A DNA stretch of 32,176 nucleotides from Hyphomicrobiales bacterium (GCA_019237205.1 JAFAHO010000332.1:1-32176); one strand, 5' to 3'; shown: positions 1 through 8,656, numbered from the stretch's first letter. A program made the numbers and translations. The notes: a model not told the origin generated them from the letters alone.

Positions 1-731
1 GCGAAGAGCGCGCCCGGATTGAACCCGAACGCCGTCAGCACCAGCAACGCCATCAGCGTCGCCCCGCCGAGCAGCAGGCAGGCCTTGATGATCTGCACCC
101 AGGTGGTGGCGATCATGCCCCCGAAGGTGACATAGAGGATCATCAAGCAGCCGACGCCGACGACCGCGAACTTATAGTCGACCGTGGGAAACAGGACATG
201 GATGAGGCTGCCGGCGCCGACCATCTGGGCGATAAGATAGAAGGCGACCGTCACCAATGTGCCGCAGGCCGCCAGCACGCGGACCGGCGACTGTTCGAAT
301 CGGAACGATGCGACGTCGGCGAACGTGTACCGGCCGAGATTGCGCAGCGGTTCAGCGATGAGGAACGTCACGATCGGCCACCCGACCAGCCAGCCCACCG
401 AATAGATCAGCCCGTCATAGCCCCAGGCATAGACAAAGGCGGAAATGCCGAGGAACGAGGCGGCGGACATATAGTCGCCGGCGATGGCGAGCCCGTTCTG
501 CAGGCCGGTGATGCCGCCCCCGGCGGCGTAGAATTGCGACGCGGTCTTGGTCCGCATGGCCGCCCAGTAGGTGATGCCCAAAGTCACCGCCACGAAGAAA
601 AGGAACATCCCGACGGCGGTCCAATCGGTCGTCGGCGCGGCAGCGCCGGCCGCATTGGCGGATTGGGCGAGCGCGATTCCCGGCGTCAGGCCGAGTCCGA
701 GAAAAAGCGACTTCAGGAGCGTACGACTCAT
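1..731 (-). CDS. actP: Cation/acetate symporter, N-terminal part (cut by window start)
   Basis: Sodium:solute symporter family protein, most like the acetate permease ActP, which brings acetate and similar short carboxylates across the inner membrane with a cation. The visible 243 residues start with a signal-like leader ([18 protein letters not shown], then a likely cleavage after ALA), followed by a first membrane helix and the family segment [20 protein letters not shown], then further helices ([26 protein letters not shown]). The family is usually about 550-590 residues, so more than half lies beyond the left edge. Its start codon shares the four bases ATGA with the stop of the upstream DUF485 gene, the usual yjcH-actP arrangement, so the two are very probably one transcript. 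Family is secure; substrate is inferred from the DUF485 partner. Confidence 0.9.
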   Translation of the reverse strand, partial: MSRTLLKSLFLGLGLTPGIALAQSANAAGAAAPTTDWTAVGMFLFFVAVTLGITYWAAMRTKTASQFYAAGGGITGLQNGLAIAGDYMSAASFLGISAFVYAWGYDGLIYSVGWLVGWPIVTFLIAEPLRNLGRYTFADVASFRFEQSPVRVLAACGTLVTVAFYLIAQMVGAGSLIHVLFPTVDYKFAVVGVGCLMILYVTFGGMIATTWVQIIKACLLLGGATLMALLVLTAFGFNPGALF

Positions 732-1036
732 TTGCTTGCCTCCCTGATGATGTCTTGCGTCAACGCGTCGTAAGTTCCGTTGGCGCGGACCACGTAGAAG
801 GCCGTGAGCAGGAACGCAGCCACGATCACCAGCAACCCCACCACGATGCCGACCGTCGTCACGCCCCCGGTCAGCGATGCGCCGAGGAAGCCCGGCGCGA
901 ATGCGACGAGAAGGATAAAGCCGAAGTAGATCACGATCATCGCGATCGAGAGCGTGCGGCCCAGAGAGGATCGGTCGGCCACAAGTTGTTGATATTTTGG
1001 ATTCCGTTGAATCGCGTCGAGGCTGCTCGCAGCCAT
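728..1036 (-). CDS. DUF485 small membrane protein, partner of ActP
   Basis: A 102-residue inner-membrane protein of the DUF485 (YjcH) family. I start it at [18 protein letters not shown] rather than further upstream, because the N-terminal motif of this family (an 'I..NPKYQ.L...R...G..L' pattern) begins there and the upstream in-frame sequence is arginine-rich and not family-like. Two membrane helices are visible, roughly residues 30-52 ([19 protein letters not shown]) and 62-85 ([22 protein letters not shown]), followed by a short cytoplasmic tail. Its stop overlaps the actP start by ATGA, implying translational coupling. Its role is not well defined in the family; it nearly always accompanies acetate permeases. 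Confidence 0.9.
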   Translation of the reverse strand: MAASSLDAIQRNPKYQQLVADRSSLGRTLSIAMIVIYFGFILLVAFAPGFLGASLTGGVTTVGIVVGLLVIVAAFLLTAFYVVRANGTYDALTQDIIREASK

Positions 1037-1531
1037 GGGCTCCCTCCGTTGACACTCTGCTCGGGCGAATTCTCTCCCCCCGCCGGGCAGCGCCCAAGGT
1101 CCACTGGCCCTCAGGCTCCGGCGTCTATCTACTCTAACCGCTAACGCGCGTCCCTCATGCTTTAGTAAGGGGGTTTGCGTCCTGGTGCGTTGGGGGTCTG
1201 GATCTGGAGAGGTCAGAAAAAGGGCGGATCGACACGGGCGCCGCCGTCGGAACCAGCCGCAGCGGCCGCGAGACGGAGAATTCGGCTCGTTCAGGGCGTC
1301 TCCGGACCGCATTTCGCTGTCGATTCAAAGGCGTGTCAATCCTCGCCGGGCTTTGGGCGGCTCGTCCCCCGGGAATGTTTGTGCGAGCGCCCCCGATCGG
1401 GTAAGTTGCCGCCTTGGGGGCTGGCCCCCGGTCCGGACAAGACCAATGCTTGGCTTATGCGGTCCGCATCCCCATATCCCGTTTCCGCGCCCGCGGGTCA
1501 TGACGGGATTCCACCAGAAAAGGCCACGTGC
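1037..1531. other. Gene-free stretch between divergent actP operon and purC
   Basis: About 495 bases between two divergent transcription units, so promoters for both should be here, but I cannot place -35/-10 boxes with confidence. It contains a perfect 13-base palindrome, ATGCGG-T-CCGCAT, at 1457-1469 upstream of purC, and a short hairpin GGGGG-CTGG-CCCCC at 1416-1429. Open frames crossing this region have the composition of frame shadows, and I do not call a gene. Confidence 0.4.
1457..1469. promoter_or_regulatory. 13-base palindrome upstream of purC
   Basis: ATGCGG T CCGCAT is a perfect inverted repeat 62 bases before the preferred purC start. It could be a protein-binding site, but it matches no regulator consensus that I recognise and may be chance in GC-rich DNA. 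Confidence 0.25.
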
Positions 1532-2326
1532 ATGGATTTCCTCAAGCCACGGTCGCACCGCATGAACCGTCGTCGCCGCATCTACGAAGGCAAAGCGAAG
1601 GTCCTGTATGAGGGTCCGGAGCCGGGAACGCTCATCCAATATTTCAAGGATGACGCGACCGCGTTCAACGCCAAAAAGCACGAGGTGATCGAGGGCAAGG
1701 GCGTTCTGACCAACCGGATCTGCGAGTATCTGTTTCAGCGCCTGAACGACATCGGCGTGCCGACTCATTTCATCCGCCGCATGAACATGCGTGAACAGCT
1801 CATCCGCGAGGTCGAGATCATTCCGCTCGAGGTCGTGGTGCGCAACGTCGCGGCCGGCTCGCTCGCCACGCGCCTTGGCCTCGAGGAAGGCACGCAGCTG
1901 CCGCGCTCGATCATCGAATTCTATTACAAGAACGACGCGCTCAACGATCCGATGGTGTCGGAAGAGCACATTACGGCCTTCGGCTGGGCCGCGCCGCAGG
2001 AGATTGACGACATCATGGCGCTCGCCATTCGCGTCAACGATTTCCTCTCCGGCCTCTTCCTCGGCGTCGGGATCCGTCTCGTCGATTTCAAGATCGAATG
2101 CGGCCGCCTGTGGGAAGGCGAGAACATGCGCATCGTGCTCGCCGACGAGATCAGCCCCGATTCCTGCCGGCTGTGGGACGTCAAGACCAACAACAAGCTC
2201 GACAAGGACCGCTTTCGCAAGGACCTCGGCGGCATGATCGAGGCCTATACCGAAGTCGCCCGAAGGCTCGGCGTCGTCCAGGAAAACGAAGTTCCGCGCG
2301 TCGGCAGCCCGCGCCTGGTGAAATAG
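1532..2326 (+). CDS. purC: Phosphoribosylaminoimidazole-succinocarboxamide synthase (SAICAR synthetase)
   Basis: Cytoplasmic enzyme of purine biosynthesis that joins CAIR and aspartate, using ATP, to make SAICAR. The whole protein reads as a PurC: the ATP-binding N-terminus [13 protein letters not shown], the [10 protein letters not shown] segment, the central [13 protein letters not shown] motif, and near the C-terminus [21 protein letters not shown] and [11 protein letters not shown]. Two starts are possible. ATG at 1532 (264 residues) has an AAGG-type ribosome site about 8 bases upstream and is used here. ATG at 1562 ([10 protein letters not shown], 254 residues) fits the usual start of family members but has no visible ribosome site. 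A strong hairpin terminator lies just downstream, so purC appears to be transcribed alone rather than in a pur operon. Confidence 0.95.
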   Translation: MDFLKPRSHRMNRRRRIYEGKAKVLYEGPEPGTLIQYFKDDATAFNAKKHEVIEGKGVLTNRICEYLFQRLNDIGVPTHFIRRMNMREQLIREVEIIPLEVVVRNVAAGSLATRLGLEEGTQLPRSIIEFYYKNDALNDPMVSEEHITAFGWAAPQEIDDIMALAIRVNDFLSGLFLGVGIRLVDFKIECGRLWEGENMRIVLADEISPDSCRLWDVKTNNKLDKDRFRKDLGGMIEAYTEVARRLGVVQENEVPRVGSPRLVK

Positions 2327-2367
2327 GACGCGGGCCGCACGCCCCCGGGGGTCTGAGGAAAATGACC

Positions 2368-2393
2368 GGCGCGGATCATTCCGCGCCATTTTT
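2368..2393 (+). terminator. Rho-independent terminator of purC
   Basis: A perfect 8-base-pair stem, GGCGCGGA / TCCGCGCC, with a 4-base TCAT loop, followed by A and five T residues. It lies about 40 bases after the purC stop and separates purC from the sulfur-carrier gene at 2449. Confidence 0.85.
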
Positions 2394-2448
2394 GTCCACG
2401 TCCGGCGCGGGTTGACCGACGGCGGCGTCAGGCGCCAAGCTCCTCCTC

Positions 2449-2718
2449 ATGGCCCGCATCGTCTTCACCGCCAATCTCGCGCGCCACATCGACTGCCCAG
2501 CGGACGAGGCGGAGGGCGCGACCGTGCGGGAGGCGCTGGAGGCAGTCTTCCGAACCAACGAGCGGTTGCGCGGCTATGTGCTCGACGACCAGTCGGCGCT
2601 GCGCCGCCACATGGCGATTGTTGTCGACGGCAAGCCGCTGCGCGATCGCGTGACGCTCAGCGACCCGATTTCCGCCGCCAGCGCCATCTATGTGCTGCAG
2701 GCGCTGTCGGGAGGATGA
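2449..2718 (+). CDS. ThiS/MoaD-family ubiquitin-like sulfur-carrier protein
   Basis: An 89-residue beta-grasp protein of the MoaD/ThiS family. It ends in ...LQALSGG, and the terminal Gly-Gly is the residue pair that is adenylated and thiocarboxylated in these carriers. The middle shows the expected pattern: a first beta strand (RIVFTANLARH), a helix (TVREALEAVFRTNERLRGYVLDD), and a later HMAIVVDGKPL ... DRVTLSDPISAASAIYVLQAL. The next gene starts 3 bases after the stop, so the two are co-translated. It is not beside molybdopterin or thiamine genes, so it probably donates sulfur, or acts as a protein tag, in a pathway connected with the beta-propeller partner rather than acting as MoaD or ThiS itself; that role is inference. 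Confidence 0.8.
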   Translation: MARIVFTANLARHIDCPADEAEGATVREALEAVFRTNERLRGYVLDDQSALRRHMAIVVDGKPLRDRVTLSDPISAASAIYVLQALSGG

Positions 2719-2721
2719 GGA

Positions 2722-3825
2722 ATGAGCGACCACGTTGTCGTGTCGACCCGCAAAGGACTGTTCACGATCGAGCGCGACAGCGGGGACTGGCGTATCTCTG
2801 GGGCCGACTTTCTCGGCGACAACGTCACGCTCTTTTTCCACGACCAGCGCAGCGGCCATGACTACGCCGCGCTCAATCACGGCCATTTCGGCGCCAAGCT
2901 GCATCGGCGGTCGAACGGCCGCTGGGAGGAGATCGCGACGCCCGCCTATCCGCTGAAACCGGAAGGGCTGGTCGATCGCGACGGCTGGGGCAAGGACATC
3001 CCCTATTCCCTCATCAACATCTTCTCGCTCGAGGCCGGCGGACCGGAGGAGGATGGCCTTTTGTGGTGCGGGACCATACCCGGCGGCCTCTTCCGTTCGC
3101 GCGATCACGGCGGGACGTGGGAGCTGATTCGCGCGCTCTGGGACCACCCAAAACGCCAGCAATGGTCGGGCGGAGGCACAGATTGGCCGGCGATTCATTC
3201 GATTTGCGTCGATCCGCGCGACAGCGCGATCGTGCGGATCGGCATTTCGTGCGGCGGGGTGTGGGAGACGCGCGACGGCGGCGAGACATGGGCCTGCCGC
3301 GCCGACGGCATGTTCGCCGCCTTCCTGCCGCCCGAGATGAGCCGCGACCCCAACCTGCAGGACCCGCATTGCCTCGTCCAGAGCCCGAGCGCGCCCGACC
3401 GACTATGGGCGCAGCATCATAACGGCATCTTCCGCAGCGACGACGGCTCGGCGAGCTGGCGAGAGATCGTCGACGTGCCGCCGTCGTCCTTCGGCTTCGC
3501 CGTCGCCGTCCATCCGCGCGAGCCAGACACGGCCTGGTTCGCGCCGGCGATCAAGGACGAGCGCCGCATCCCGGTCGACGGCAAGCTCGTCGTCACCCGC
3601 ACGCGGGACGGCGGCCGGACGTTCGACGTCCTGCGCGAAGGTCTGCCGCAGAGCCATGCGTATGACGTCGTCTACCGCCATGCGATGGCGATCGACGAAA
3701 GCGGCGACCGGCTCGCTTTCGCGACGACCACCGGCGGCCTCTACCTGACCGAGGACCAGGGCGATCACTGGCGCGAAATCAGCCATACGCTGCCGCCGGC
3801 CCATGCGGTGAGGTTCGCGCCGTAG
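2722..3825 (+). CDS. BNR/Asp-box beta-propeller protein (sialidase-like fold)
   Basis: A 367-residue protein with repeated Asp-box motifs (S/T-x-D-x-G-x-T/S-W). Visible copies include SRDHGGTW, TRDGGETW, SDDGSASW, TRDGGRTF and TEDQGDHW, spaced as in a six- or seven-bladed propeller. I see no signal peptide; the protein begins MSDHVVVSTRKGLFTIE, so it is probably cytoplasmic. Automated annotation often calls such proteins exo-alpha-sialidase, but Asp boxes mark the fold and not the reaction, and I cannot point to the sialidase arginine triad. It follows a ThiS/MoaD-like gene by 3 bases, a linkage that suggests a shared function. Substrate and reaction unknown. Confidence 0.8.
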   Translation: MSDHVVVSTRKGLFTIERDSGDWRISGADFLGDNVTLFFHDQRSGHDYAALNHGHFGAKLHRRSNGRWEEIATPAYPLKPEGLVDRDGWGKDIPYSLINIFSLEAGGPEEDGLLWCGTIPGGLFRSRDHGGTWELIRALWDHPKRQQWSGGGTDWPAIHSICVDPRDSAIVRIGISCGGVWETRDGGETWACRADGMFAAFLPPEMSRDPNLQDPHCLVQSPSAPDRLWAQHHNGIFRSDDGSASWREIVDVPPSSFGFAVAVHPREPDTAWFAPAIKDERRIPVDGKLVVTRTRDGGRTFDVLREGLPQSHAYDVVYRHAMAIDESGDRLAFATTTGGLYLTEDQGDHWREISHTLPPAHAVRFAP

Positions 3826-3940
3826 GTTGAAAGGCGTCGCCGCGCGTCGCCGAATTGATGTGGATTGGGCCATCGGTTAGGGTTCGCCGACCATTCGGCG
3901 CGCGCCGCATTGACCGCGCCGGAGAACAGGGAGGGCGCAC

Positions 3941-4609
3941 ATGGTCTCGGGGCCTTTGCCGACCGGCGGCGACATCCACGGACATGACCACGATCACGAC
4001 AGCGGCCATCTCACCGACGTGGCGCTCCGCGTGCGCGCGCTGGAATCGCTATTGATCGAGAAAGGCTACGTCGACCCGGCCGCGCTCGACGCCATTGTCG
4101 AGACCTACGAGACGAAGATCGGCCCGCGCAATGGCGCGCGCGTCGTCGCCAGAAGCTGGGTCGACCCGGACTACCGCGAATGGTTGCTCGACGACGCAAC
4201 CGCGGCCATCAAGTCGCTGGGTTACGCCGGGCGGCAGGGCGAACACATGGTCGCGGTCGAGAACACGGGCGCCGTCCACAACCTGGTCGTCTGCACGCTC
4301 TGCTCCTGCTATCCGTTGCCGGTGCTCGGCCTGCCGCCGGTCTGGTACAAGTCCGCCCCCTATCGTTCGCGCGCCGTGATCGATCCGCGCGGCGTGCTCG
4401 CAGAGTTCGGCGTTTCGCTGCCGCCCGAGACGAAAATCCGTGTCTGGGATTCGACCGCCGAAATCCGCTATCTCGTCGTGCCAATGCGTCCCGCCGGAAC
4501 GGACGGCTGGAGCGAGGAGCGGCTCGCTTCGCTGGTGACGCGCGATTCGATGATCGGCGCGGGCTTGGCCATCGATCCTCGCTCGCTCGCCGCGGAGGGG
4601 CGAGCATGA
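3941..4609 (+). CDS. nthA: Nitrile hydratase alpha subunit, cobalt type
   Basis: Alpha subunit of nitrile hydratase, the cytoplasmic metalloenzyme that hydrates nitriles to amides. The metal-binding motif is V-C-T-L-C-S-C (C118, C121, C123); the Thr between the first cysteines is the cobalt-type signature (iron types have Ser). The flanking [16 protein letters not shown] and YRSRAV segments are also family hallmarks. Length, 222 residues, is normal. The N-terminus carries a histidine/aspartate run, [13 protein letters not shown] (residues 11-23), that may bind metal. A good ribosome site (AGGGAGGG) precedes the ATG. The stop overlaps the beta start in ATGA. Thiocyanate hydrolase gamma is a related alternative, but the order alpha, beta, accessory protein fits nitrile hydratase better. 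Confidence 0.93.
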   Translation: MVSGPLPTGGDIHGHDHDHDSGHLTDVALRVRALESLLIEKGYVDPAALDAIVETYETKIGPRNGARVVARSWVDPDYREWLLDDATAAIKSLGYAGRQGEHMVAVENTGAVHNLVVCTLCSCYPLPVLGLPPVWYKSAPYRSRAVIDPRGVLAEFGVSLPPETKIRVWDSTAEIRYLVVPMRPAGTDGWSEERLASLVTRDSMIGAGLAIDPRSLAAEGRA

Positions 4610-5271
4610 ACGGCGGGCAGGACCTCGGCGGCATGATGGGCTTCGGCCCGGTCGTGGCGGAGCCGGAGGAACCCGTCTTCCACGCCGACTGGGAAAAGCG
4701 CGTCCTTGCTTTGAGGAATGCGGCTGGGGCGTTGGGGGAATGGAACATCGACATGGCGCGGCACGCCAACGAGACGCTCCATCCGGTCGACTATCTTTCG
4801 TCGAGTTACTACGAGGTTTGGCTGAAGGGCCTCGAGAAGCTCTTGATTTCGCGCGGCCTGGCGACGCCCGAAGAACTTGCCGACGGACGGGCGCTGCAGC
4901 CGCCCAAGCCAATTCGTCCCCCTCTTGCCGCCAAGGCGATGATCGAGGCTTTGGCCAGGGGAACGCCCTATGACCGCCCGCCGGCGTCGCCCGCGCGCTT
5001 CGCGGTTCGGGACGAGGTCCGCGCCCTCAACATCAACCCCAAGGGACACACCCGGCTGCCGCGCTACGCGCGGGGCAAGCGCGGCCGCGTCGAGAAAGTT
5101 CACGGCGTATTCGTCTTCCCCGACGCGAACGCCCACGGCCTCGGCCCGAGCCCGCAATGGCTTTATCTCGTCAGGTTCTCGGGCGCGGAACTCTGGGGCC
5201 GCGACGGCGATCCGGGGCTCGACGTGTCGATCGATGCCTGGGAGAGCTATCTCGAAGGAATTGCCGGGTGA
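4606..5271 (+). CDS. nthB: Nitrile hydratase beta subunit
   Basis: Beta subunit that pairs with the alpha subunit and completes the active site. The 221-residue protein begins [16 protein letters not shown], the typical beta N-terminus, and continues with the helical region containing [22 protein letters not shown] (split here for length: [12 protein letters not shown], then [19 protein letters not shown]). The C-terminal SH3-like barrel is visible as [29 protein letters not shown] and [13 protein letters not shown]. It overlaps the alpha gene by four bases (ATGA) and the accessory gene by four (GTGA), so all three are translationally coupled and presumably made in fixed ratio. Confidence 0.93.
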   Translation: MNGGQDLGGMMGFGPVVAEPEEPVFHADWEKRVLALRNAAGALGEWNIDMARHANETLHPVDYLSSSYYEVWLKGLEKLLISRGLATPEELADGRALQPPKPIRPPLAAKAMIEALARGTPYDRPPASPARFAVRDEVRALNINPKGHTRLPRYARGKRGRVEKVHGVFVFPDANAHGLGPSPQWLYLVRFSGAELWGRDGDPGLDVSIDAWESYLEGIAG

Positions 5272-5660
5272 TCCCGCGCAAGGCCGCGCTCGACGCCGGC
5301 GACGCGCTTCTTCCGATCGCACGCGAGGGCGACGGCCCGATCTTTGGCGAAGCGTGGGAAGCCGAGGCCTTTGCGATGGTTGTGGCGCTGCACGAGGCAA
5401 AACTCTTCAGCTGGAGCGAGTGGACGGCGGCGCTCGGGCGCGAGATCGCCGCCGCTTCACGATCGGGCGATCGCGACTCAGGCGGTTCCTGCTATCTCCA
5501 TTGGCTCGCGGCGCTGGAGCGCATCGTCGTCGACAAGGGCGCCGCCAGCCGTTCAGCGCTCGAGCAGCGGAAGGCGGCCTGGGCGCGCGCGGCGGAGGCG
5601 ACGCCGCACGGGCAGCCGATCCTGCTCGCCAACGATCCGCAATCGAAAGGCTCTCCTTAG
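5268..5660 (+). CDS. Nitrile hydratase accessory (activator) protein
   Basis: A 130-residue protein from a GTG start that overlaps the beta-subunit stop (GTGA). It resembles the N-terminal helical part of the beta subunit: ...GPIFGEAWEAEAFAMVVALHEAKLF, then SWSEWTAALGREI, and CYLHWLAALERIVVDKGA. This is the pattern of the small beta-like activators (P14K / NhlE type) that in cobalt nitrile hydratases form a complex with the alpha subunit and carry out cobalt insertion by subunit swapping. The position as third gene of the operon fits the same role. The end, about 220 bases before the next gene, has no clear terminator. Confidence 0.88.
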   Translation: MIPRKAALDAGDALLPIAREGDGPIFGEAWEAEAFAMVVALHEAKLFSWSEWTAALGREIAAASRSGDRDSGGSCYLHWLAALERIVVDKGAASRSALEQRKAAWARAAEATPHGQPILLANDPQSKGSP

Positions 5661-5880
5661 GGTCAAAATCCAACCGGCGTGCTTATGCCGGCGACCGCTT
5701 GGGAGAACTTCAGCCGTGCGAAGAAGACGCTGCGGACGACAGCAATGGGCGAACACGGTCATTCGCTGAATCGCGTCCAGACGCACGCGAAGAAAGGGAG
5801 CGGACGTTTTTCATCCGGGGAAAACGGGCCGAACCTTTGCAGCGAAAAAGATCCTGCGCGGGACAACTACTGAATCGCTA

Positions 5881-6378
5881 TCACTGCGCGGCGTTCCACA
5901 TGCGCTGGAAATGCGCTTCGAATTGAGCGGCGGCTCTTGCATCGTGGAACACGATCAAATCGTTATCCTGCCGTCGCACGCCACCCGAACTGAAATTCGC
6001 CGATCCGGTTCTGAGCAACTGATCATCAACCTCGTAGGCTCTTACGGGCATCAGCGGCGCAAACCGTTTGAACCGAACGTTGTCGGAGAGGTCGCCGAAC
6101 TGGGCGAAGTCGTGATGCTCGCGCGGATCGAGCATAATTCGGACAGTCACGCCGCGGCGATCCGCGTCGTTTAGGGCTCTGAGGATCACGCCCTCCGTCA
6201 AGGCGTAAGAGGCGAAGTCGATTGAACGCTTGGCTTGCGCGATCAAGCCGGCATCGATGGCCACTAGGTCTTCGTCAGGCGAGAAATGAATCTCTTGCGA
6301 GCTTGTGCTCGTGCCCCAAACAGCCAACAGGACGACGGAAAGGACGGCGCAAAGCCCGTCGCAGCGAGACTGAATCAC
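5881..6378 (-). CDS. Exported phospholipase D-family (Nuc-like) protein, catalytic motif degraded
   Basis: A single-domain PLD/endonuclease-family protein, about 165 residues from a GTG start with a plausible signal peptide (GLCAVLSVVLLAVWGTSTSS); the start is uncertain because no clear ribosome site is visible. Family features follow: EIHFSPDEDL, AKRSIDFASYAL, RGVTVRIMLDPREH, and RTGSANFSSGG...RRQDNDLIV near the end. The HxKx4D catalytic motif should stand just before this, but here it reads MPVRAYEVDD: the histidine is proline (P111) and the lysine is arginine (R113), while the aspartate (D118) remains. Since the motif supplies the nucleophile, the protein is probably not an active phosphodiesterase. 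It may be a decaying gene or a binding protein. Confidence 0.75.
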   Translation of the reverse strand: MIQSRCDGLCAVLSVVLLAVWGTSTSSQEIHFSPDEDLVAIDAGLIAQAKRSIDFASYALTEGVILRALNDADRRGVTVRIMLDPREHHDFAQFGDLSDNVRFKRFAPLMPVRAYEVDDQLLRTGSANFSSGGVRRQDNDLIVFHDARAAAQFEAHFQRMWNAAQ

Positions 6379-7253
6379 GTGGCGGATTCTTGTAGAGAAT
6401 CTGGATCCGGTCCTCGTATGCGGGTTCGATCGAATCAGCTTCGGAGGTCGAGCGGGGCCTACCTGTGCAATTTGACGACCCCCCTTCGCCTTTGGTCCAG
6501 GCTCTCTCGAACCGTCGTTCGCACGCCGCAATCGCGCGCAGCCTCTGGCCGTCCAATCCAGCACGATCTTCCCGCAGTCGCCGCGACGCATGACTCGAAG
6601 CCTTCGAGAGGCTGGCTCGCGGGCGCCCCTTCATCAGGCTTCCCGGTCAGAAGCGGCCGCGGCCGTCCGCGCATAGGAAGGCCGCATAGAAAGGCAAAAG
6701 AAGACCCTGCGGATCGGTTTGAGCGACCCGAACAATCGTAAGGTCGCGGCGGAACGTGGCGCAAGGCGTCCAAAAGGTTGAACACAATGGCCAAAAGGAT
6801 AGCCTCGACTGTGCGCGCGCGATCGGGCTGAAAACCGGCGTCTACGCAAGCTGCAGGCGCAAAGGCGAGGCGGCAGATCTCAAAGATCCCGTCTCACCGT
6901 GGCGAGGCCGTAATACGGCGGACCAACCAAATTGAGCCTCTGCTCGCTCTTGGAACTGGCGGCGAATCGCGACCCCTCCGAAAAGCTCACTGCGACACTG
7001 TTTTTACGAAGTCGACTTGGGTGCTGATGCTGGACCCGCCGCATCGGCCCTGACTTGGACGGATACTGGAGAGCAACAAGCCGTCGCGAGAGGTTGAACT
7101 AGAGTGAGCGCCGCGATCTGGTTGACCGCTGAACGTCGACACGCGTTGGGTCGAAAATGGTCAAGCTGCCTGGTCTTGGCCCTGGCGCGAGTTTGCCGCC
7201 GTGCCCGGCCTCCCCTAACCTTGGGCGAAACGCAACTCACTGAGACGAGGACC
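6379..7253. other. Gene-poor stretch, no convincing gene
   Basis: About 875 bases between the PLD-like gene and the cupin. Open frames exist on both strands but overlap each other, are arginine/serine/proline-rich and show no recognisable motif. No ribosome site supports any of them except the one for the cupin itself (GAGACGAGG before 7254). The region looks like decayed or shuffled intergenic DNA beside a degraded gene. I see no intact mobile element. Confidence 0.4.
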
Positions 7254-7694
7254 ATGAACGCAATCTCTGACAACGCGGCCGTCTGCGCCTGCCTACGTGC
7301 GGGCGAGCCGTTCATCGGCAAGCAGGGTTTTTCCTACGCGCCGGCGATTTCCGCCGAGACGGTCGGCGCGTCGGCGATCCATATGCAGCTCCTCACGATT
7401 CCGCCCGGCGCGCGCGCCAAGGCGCACAAGCACCAGTCGCACGAGACGGCGCTCCACGTGCTCAGCGGCGAAGTCGGCATGTGGTACGGCGAGCGGCTCG
7501 AGAACCACATGGTCAATCGCGCCGGGGACTTCGTCTACATCCCCGCCAACGTTCCGCATCTGCCCTACAATTTGAGCCGGACCGAGGCCGCGACCGCCGT
7601 CGTCGCCCGCACCGACCCGAACGAGCAGGAAAGCGTCGTCTTGCTGCCGGAGCTCGACGCGATCCATGCGGCGCCCGCGACCCAACCGTCTTGA
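7254..7694 (+). CDS. Small single-domain cupin protein
   Basis: A 146-residue cupin. The two conserved cupin motifs are visible: motif 1 as HKHQSHETALHVLSGEVGMWYG (shown here in parts HKHQSHETALHVLSGE and VGMWYGE; His, His and Glu are likely metal ligands) and motif 2 as GDFVYIPANVPHLPYN with its histidine. A ribosome site, GAGACGAGG, lies just before the ATG at 7254; longer upstream in-frame sequence is not cupin-like. Such proteins may be dioxygenases, isomerases or sugar- or effector-binding proteins, and the sequence alone does not decide. The gene stands alone, followed by an intergenic repeat. Confidence 0.85.
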   Translation: MNAISDNAAVCACLRAGEPFIGKQGFSYAPAISAETVGASAIHMQLLTIPPGARAKAHKHQSHETALHVLSGEVGMWYGERLENHMVNRAGDFVYIPANVPHLPYNLSRTEAATAVVARTDPNEQESVVLLPELDAIHAAPATQPS

Positions 7695-7701
7695 TCGGAC
7701 C

Positions 7702-7835
7702 GCCGCCGCGACGCGGTGTCGCCCCAGCGAATGCCGGGGTCCAGATCGCTGCAAGGCGCTGAAGAAACGACGTTTTCACCGGCAGTGCGGGCCACCGCGG
7801 CGGGCTCTTTTGGATGCCGCTTGCGCGGGCATGAC
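7702..7835. repeat. REP-like intergenic palindromic repeat
   Basis: Between the cupin and the HAD gene lies a repeat-type sequence with the arm CGCCCCAGCGAATGCCGGGG and, further on, TTGCGCGGGCATGACAG. Both are characteristic of the short dispersed palindromic repeats scattered between genes of many Alphaproteobacteria. The ends given are approximate. Confidence 0.5.
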
Positions 7836-7865
7836 AGCAACTGAACGGCCCAGGAGTTACGTCAA

Positions 7866-8588
7866 ATGAAACTGACCGATTTCAAAGCCCTGACTTTCGA
7901 CTGCTACGGCACGCTGATCGATTGGGAATCGGGCATGATCGAGGCCCTGAAGCCGCTGACCGGCAAGCTCTGCCGCGCGCTGACCCACAATGAGATCCTC
8001 GAGGCCCACGCGCGGCATGAGTCGTCGCAGCAGATCCAGACGCCTGCCAAGCCCTATCGCGAACTGCTGGGAATCGTCTATCGCCGGCTGGCCGAGGAGT
8101 GGGGCGTCCCGGCAAGCTGGAGCGAGTGTATGGCCTATGGCCGCTCGGTAAAGGACTGGCCAGCGTTTGCCGATTCCGCCGGCGCGCTTCAGTACCTGAA
8201 GCGGCACTATAAGCTGGTCATCCTGTCGAATGTCGACAACGAGAGTTTCTCGGACAGCAACGAGAAGCTCAAGATCGACTTCGATGCGATCTACACCGCC
8301 GAAGACGTCGGCTCGTACAAACCGTCTTCCCGCAATTTCGAGTACATGCTTGCGAAGCTCAAGACGCTCGGAATTGAGAAGGATGAGATCCTGCACACGG
8401 CCGAAAGCATGTTTCACGACCACGGGCCGGCGAACGCTTTTGGCCTCGCCTCCTGCTGGATCCATCGCCGTCATGACCGGGAAGGCTTCGGCGCGACCAT
8501 GGTCCCGGCCGAAATGCCGGAAACCGATTTCCGCTTCACGAGCATGGCCGGCCTGGTCAATGCGCACCAGGACGCGCTGAGGCGCTAA
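7866..8588 (+). CDS. HAD-superfamily hydrolase, type II 2-haloacid dehalogenase-like
   Basis: A 240-residue haloacid dehalogenase-type hydrolase. Motif I is FDCYGTLIDW with nucleophile D12. Motif II is VILSNVDNE (S121, N122). K152 in GSYKPSSRNF is the motif III lysine, and the acidic motif IV lies in ESMFHDHGPANAFGL. The helical cap domain sits between motifs I and II, as in (S)-2-haloacid dehalogenases, and the 240-residue length is close to that group. A ribosome site (CAGGAG) lies about 9 bases upstream. The true substrate may be a phosphate ester or a halogenated acid; the neighbours give no hint. Confidence 0.85.
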   Translation: MKLTDFKALTFDCYGTLIDWESGMIEALKPLTGKLCRALTHNEILEAHARHESSQQIQTPAKPYRELLGIVYRRLAEEWGVPASWSECMAYGRSVKDWPAFADSAGALQYLKRHYKLVILSNVDNESFSDSNEKLKIDFDAIYTAEDVGSYKPSSRNFEYMLAKLKTLGIEKDEILHTAESMFHDHGPANAFGLASCWIHRRHDREGFGATMVPAEMPETDFRFTSMAGLVNAHQDALRR

Positions 8589-8656
8589 CGTCGCGGCGGC
8601 ATGCCCTCGTCTCGGGTCCGCGGGACGGGACCACCAGCCGGGACACGGCCAGCCTC

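Noticed and set aside
198-773. Long plus-strand open frame opposite actP
   Set aside because: It is antisense to a clear ActP/DUF485 pair and has the Gly/Arg/Asp-rich composition of a high-GC shadow frame.
2722-3825. True sialidase
   Set aside because: Asp boxes define the propeller fold only; there is no signal peptide and no recognisable arginine triad.
5679-5873. Possible 64-residue gene after the nitrile hydratase operon
   Set aside because: No ribosome site, no recognisable motif, and polar low-complexity content; too weak to annotate.
6286-6741. Plus-strand open frame of 151 codons beside the PLD-like gene
   Set aside because: It overlaps the signal-peptide end of the PLD gene, is Arg/Ser/Pro-rich, and has no ribosome site or domain.
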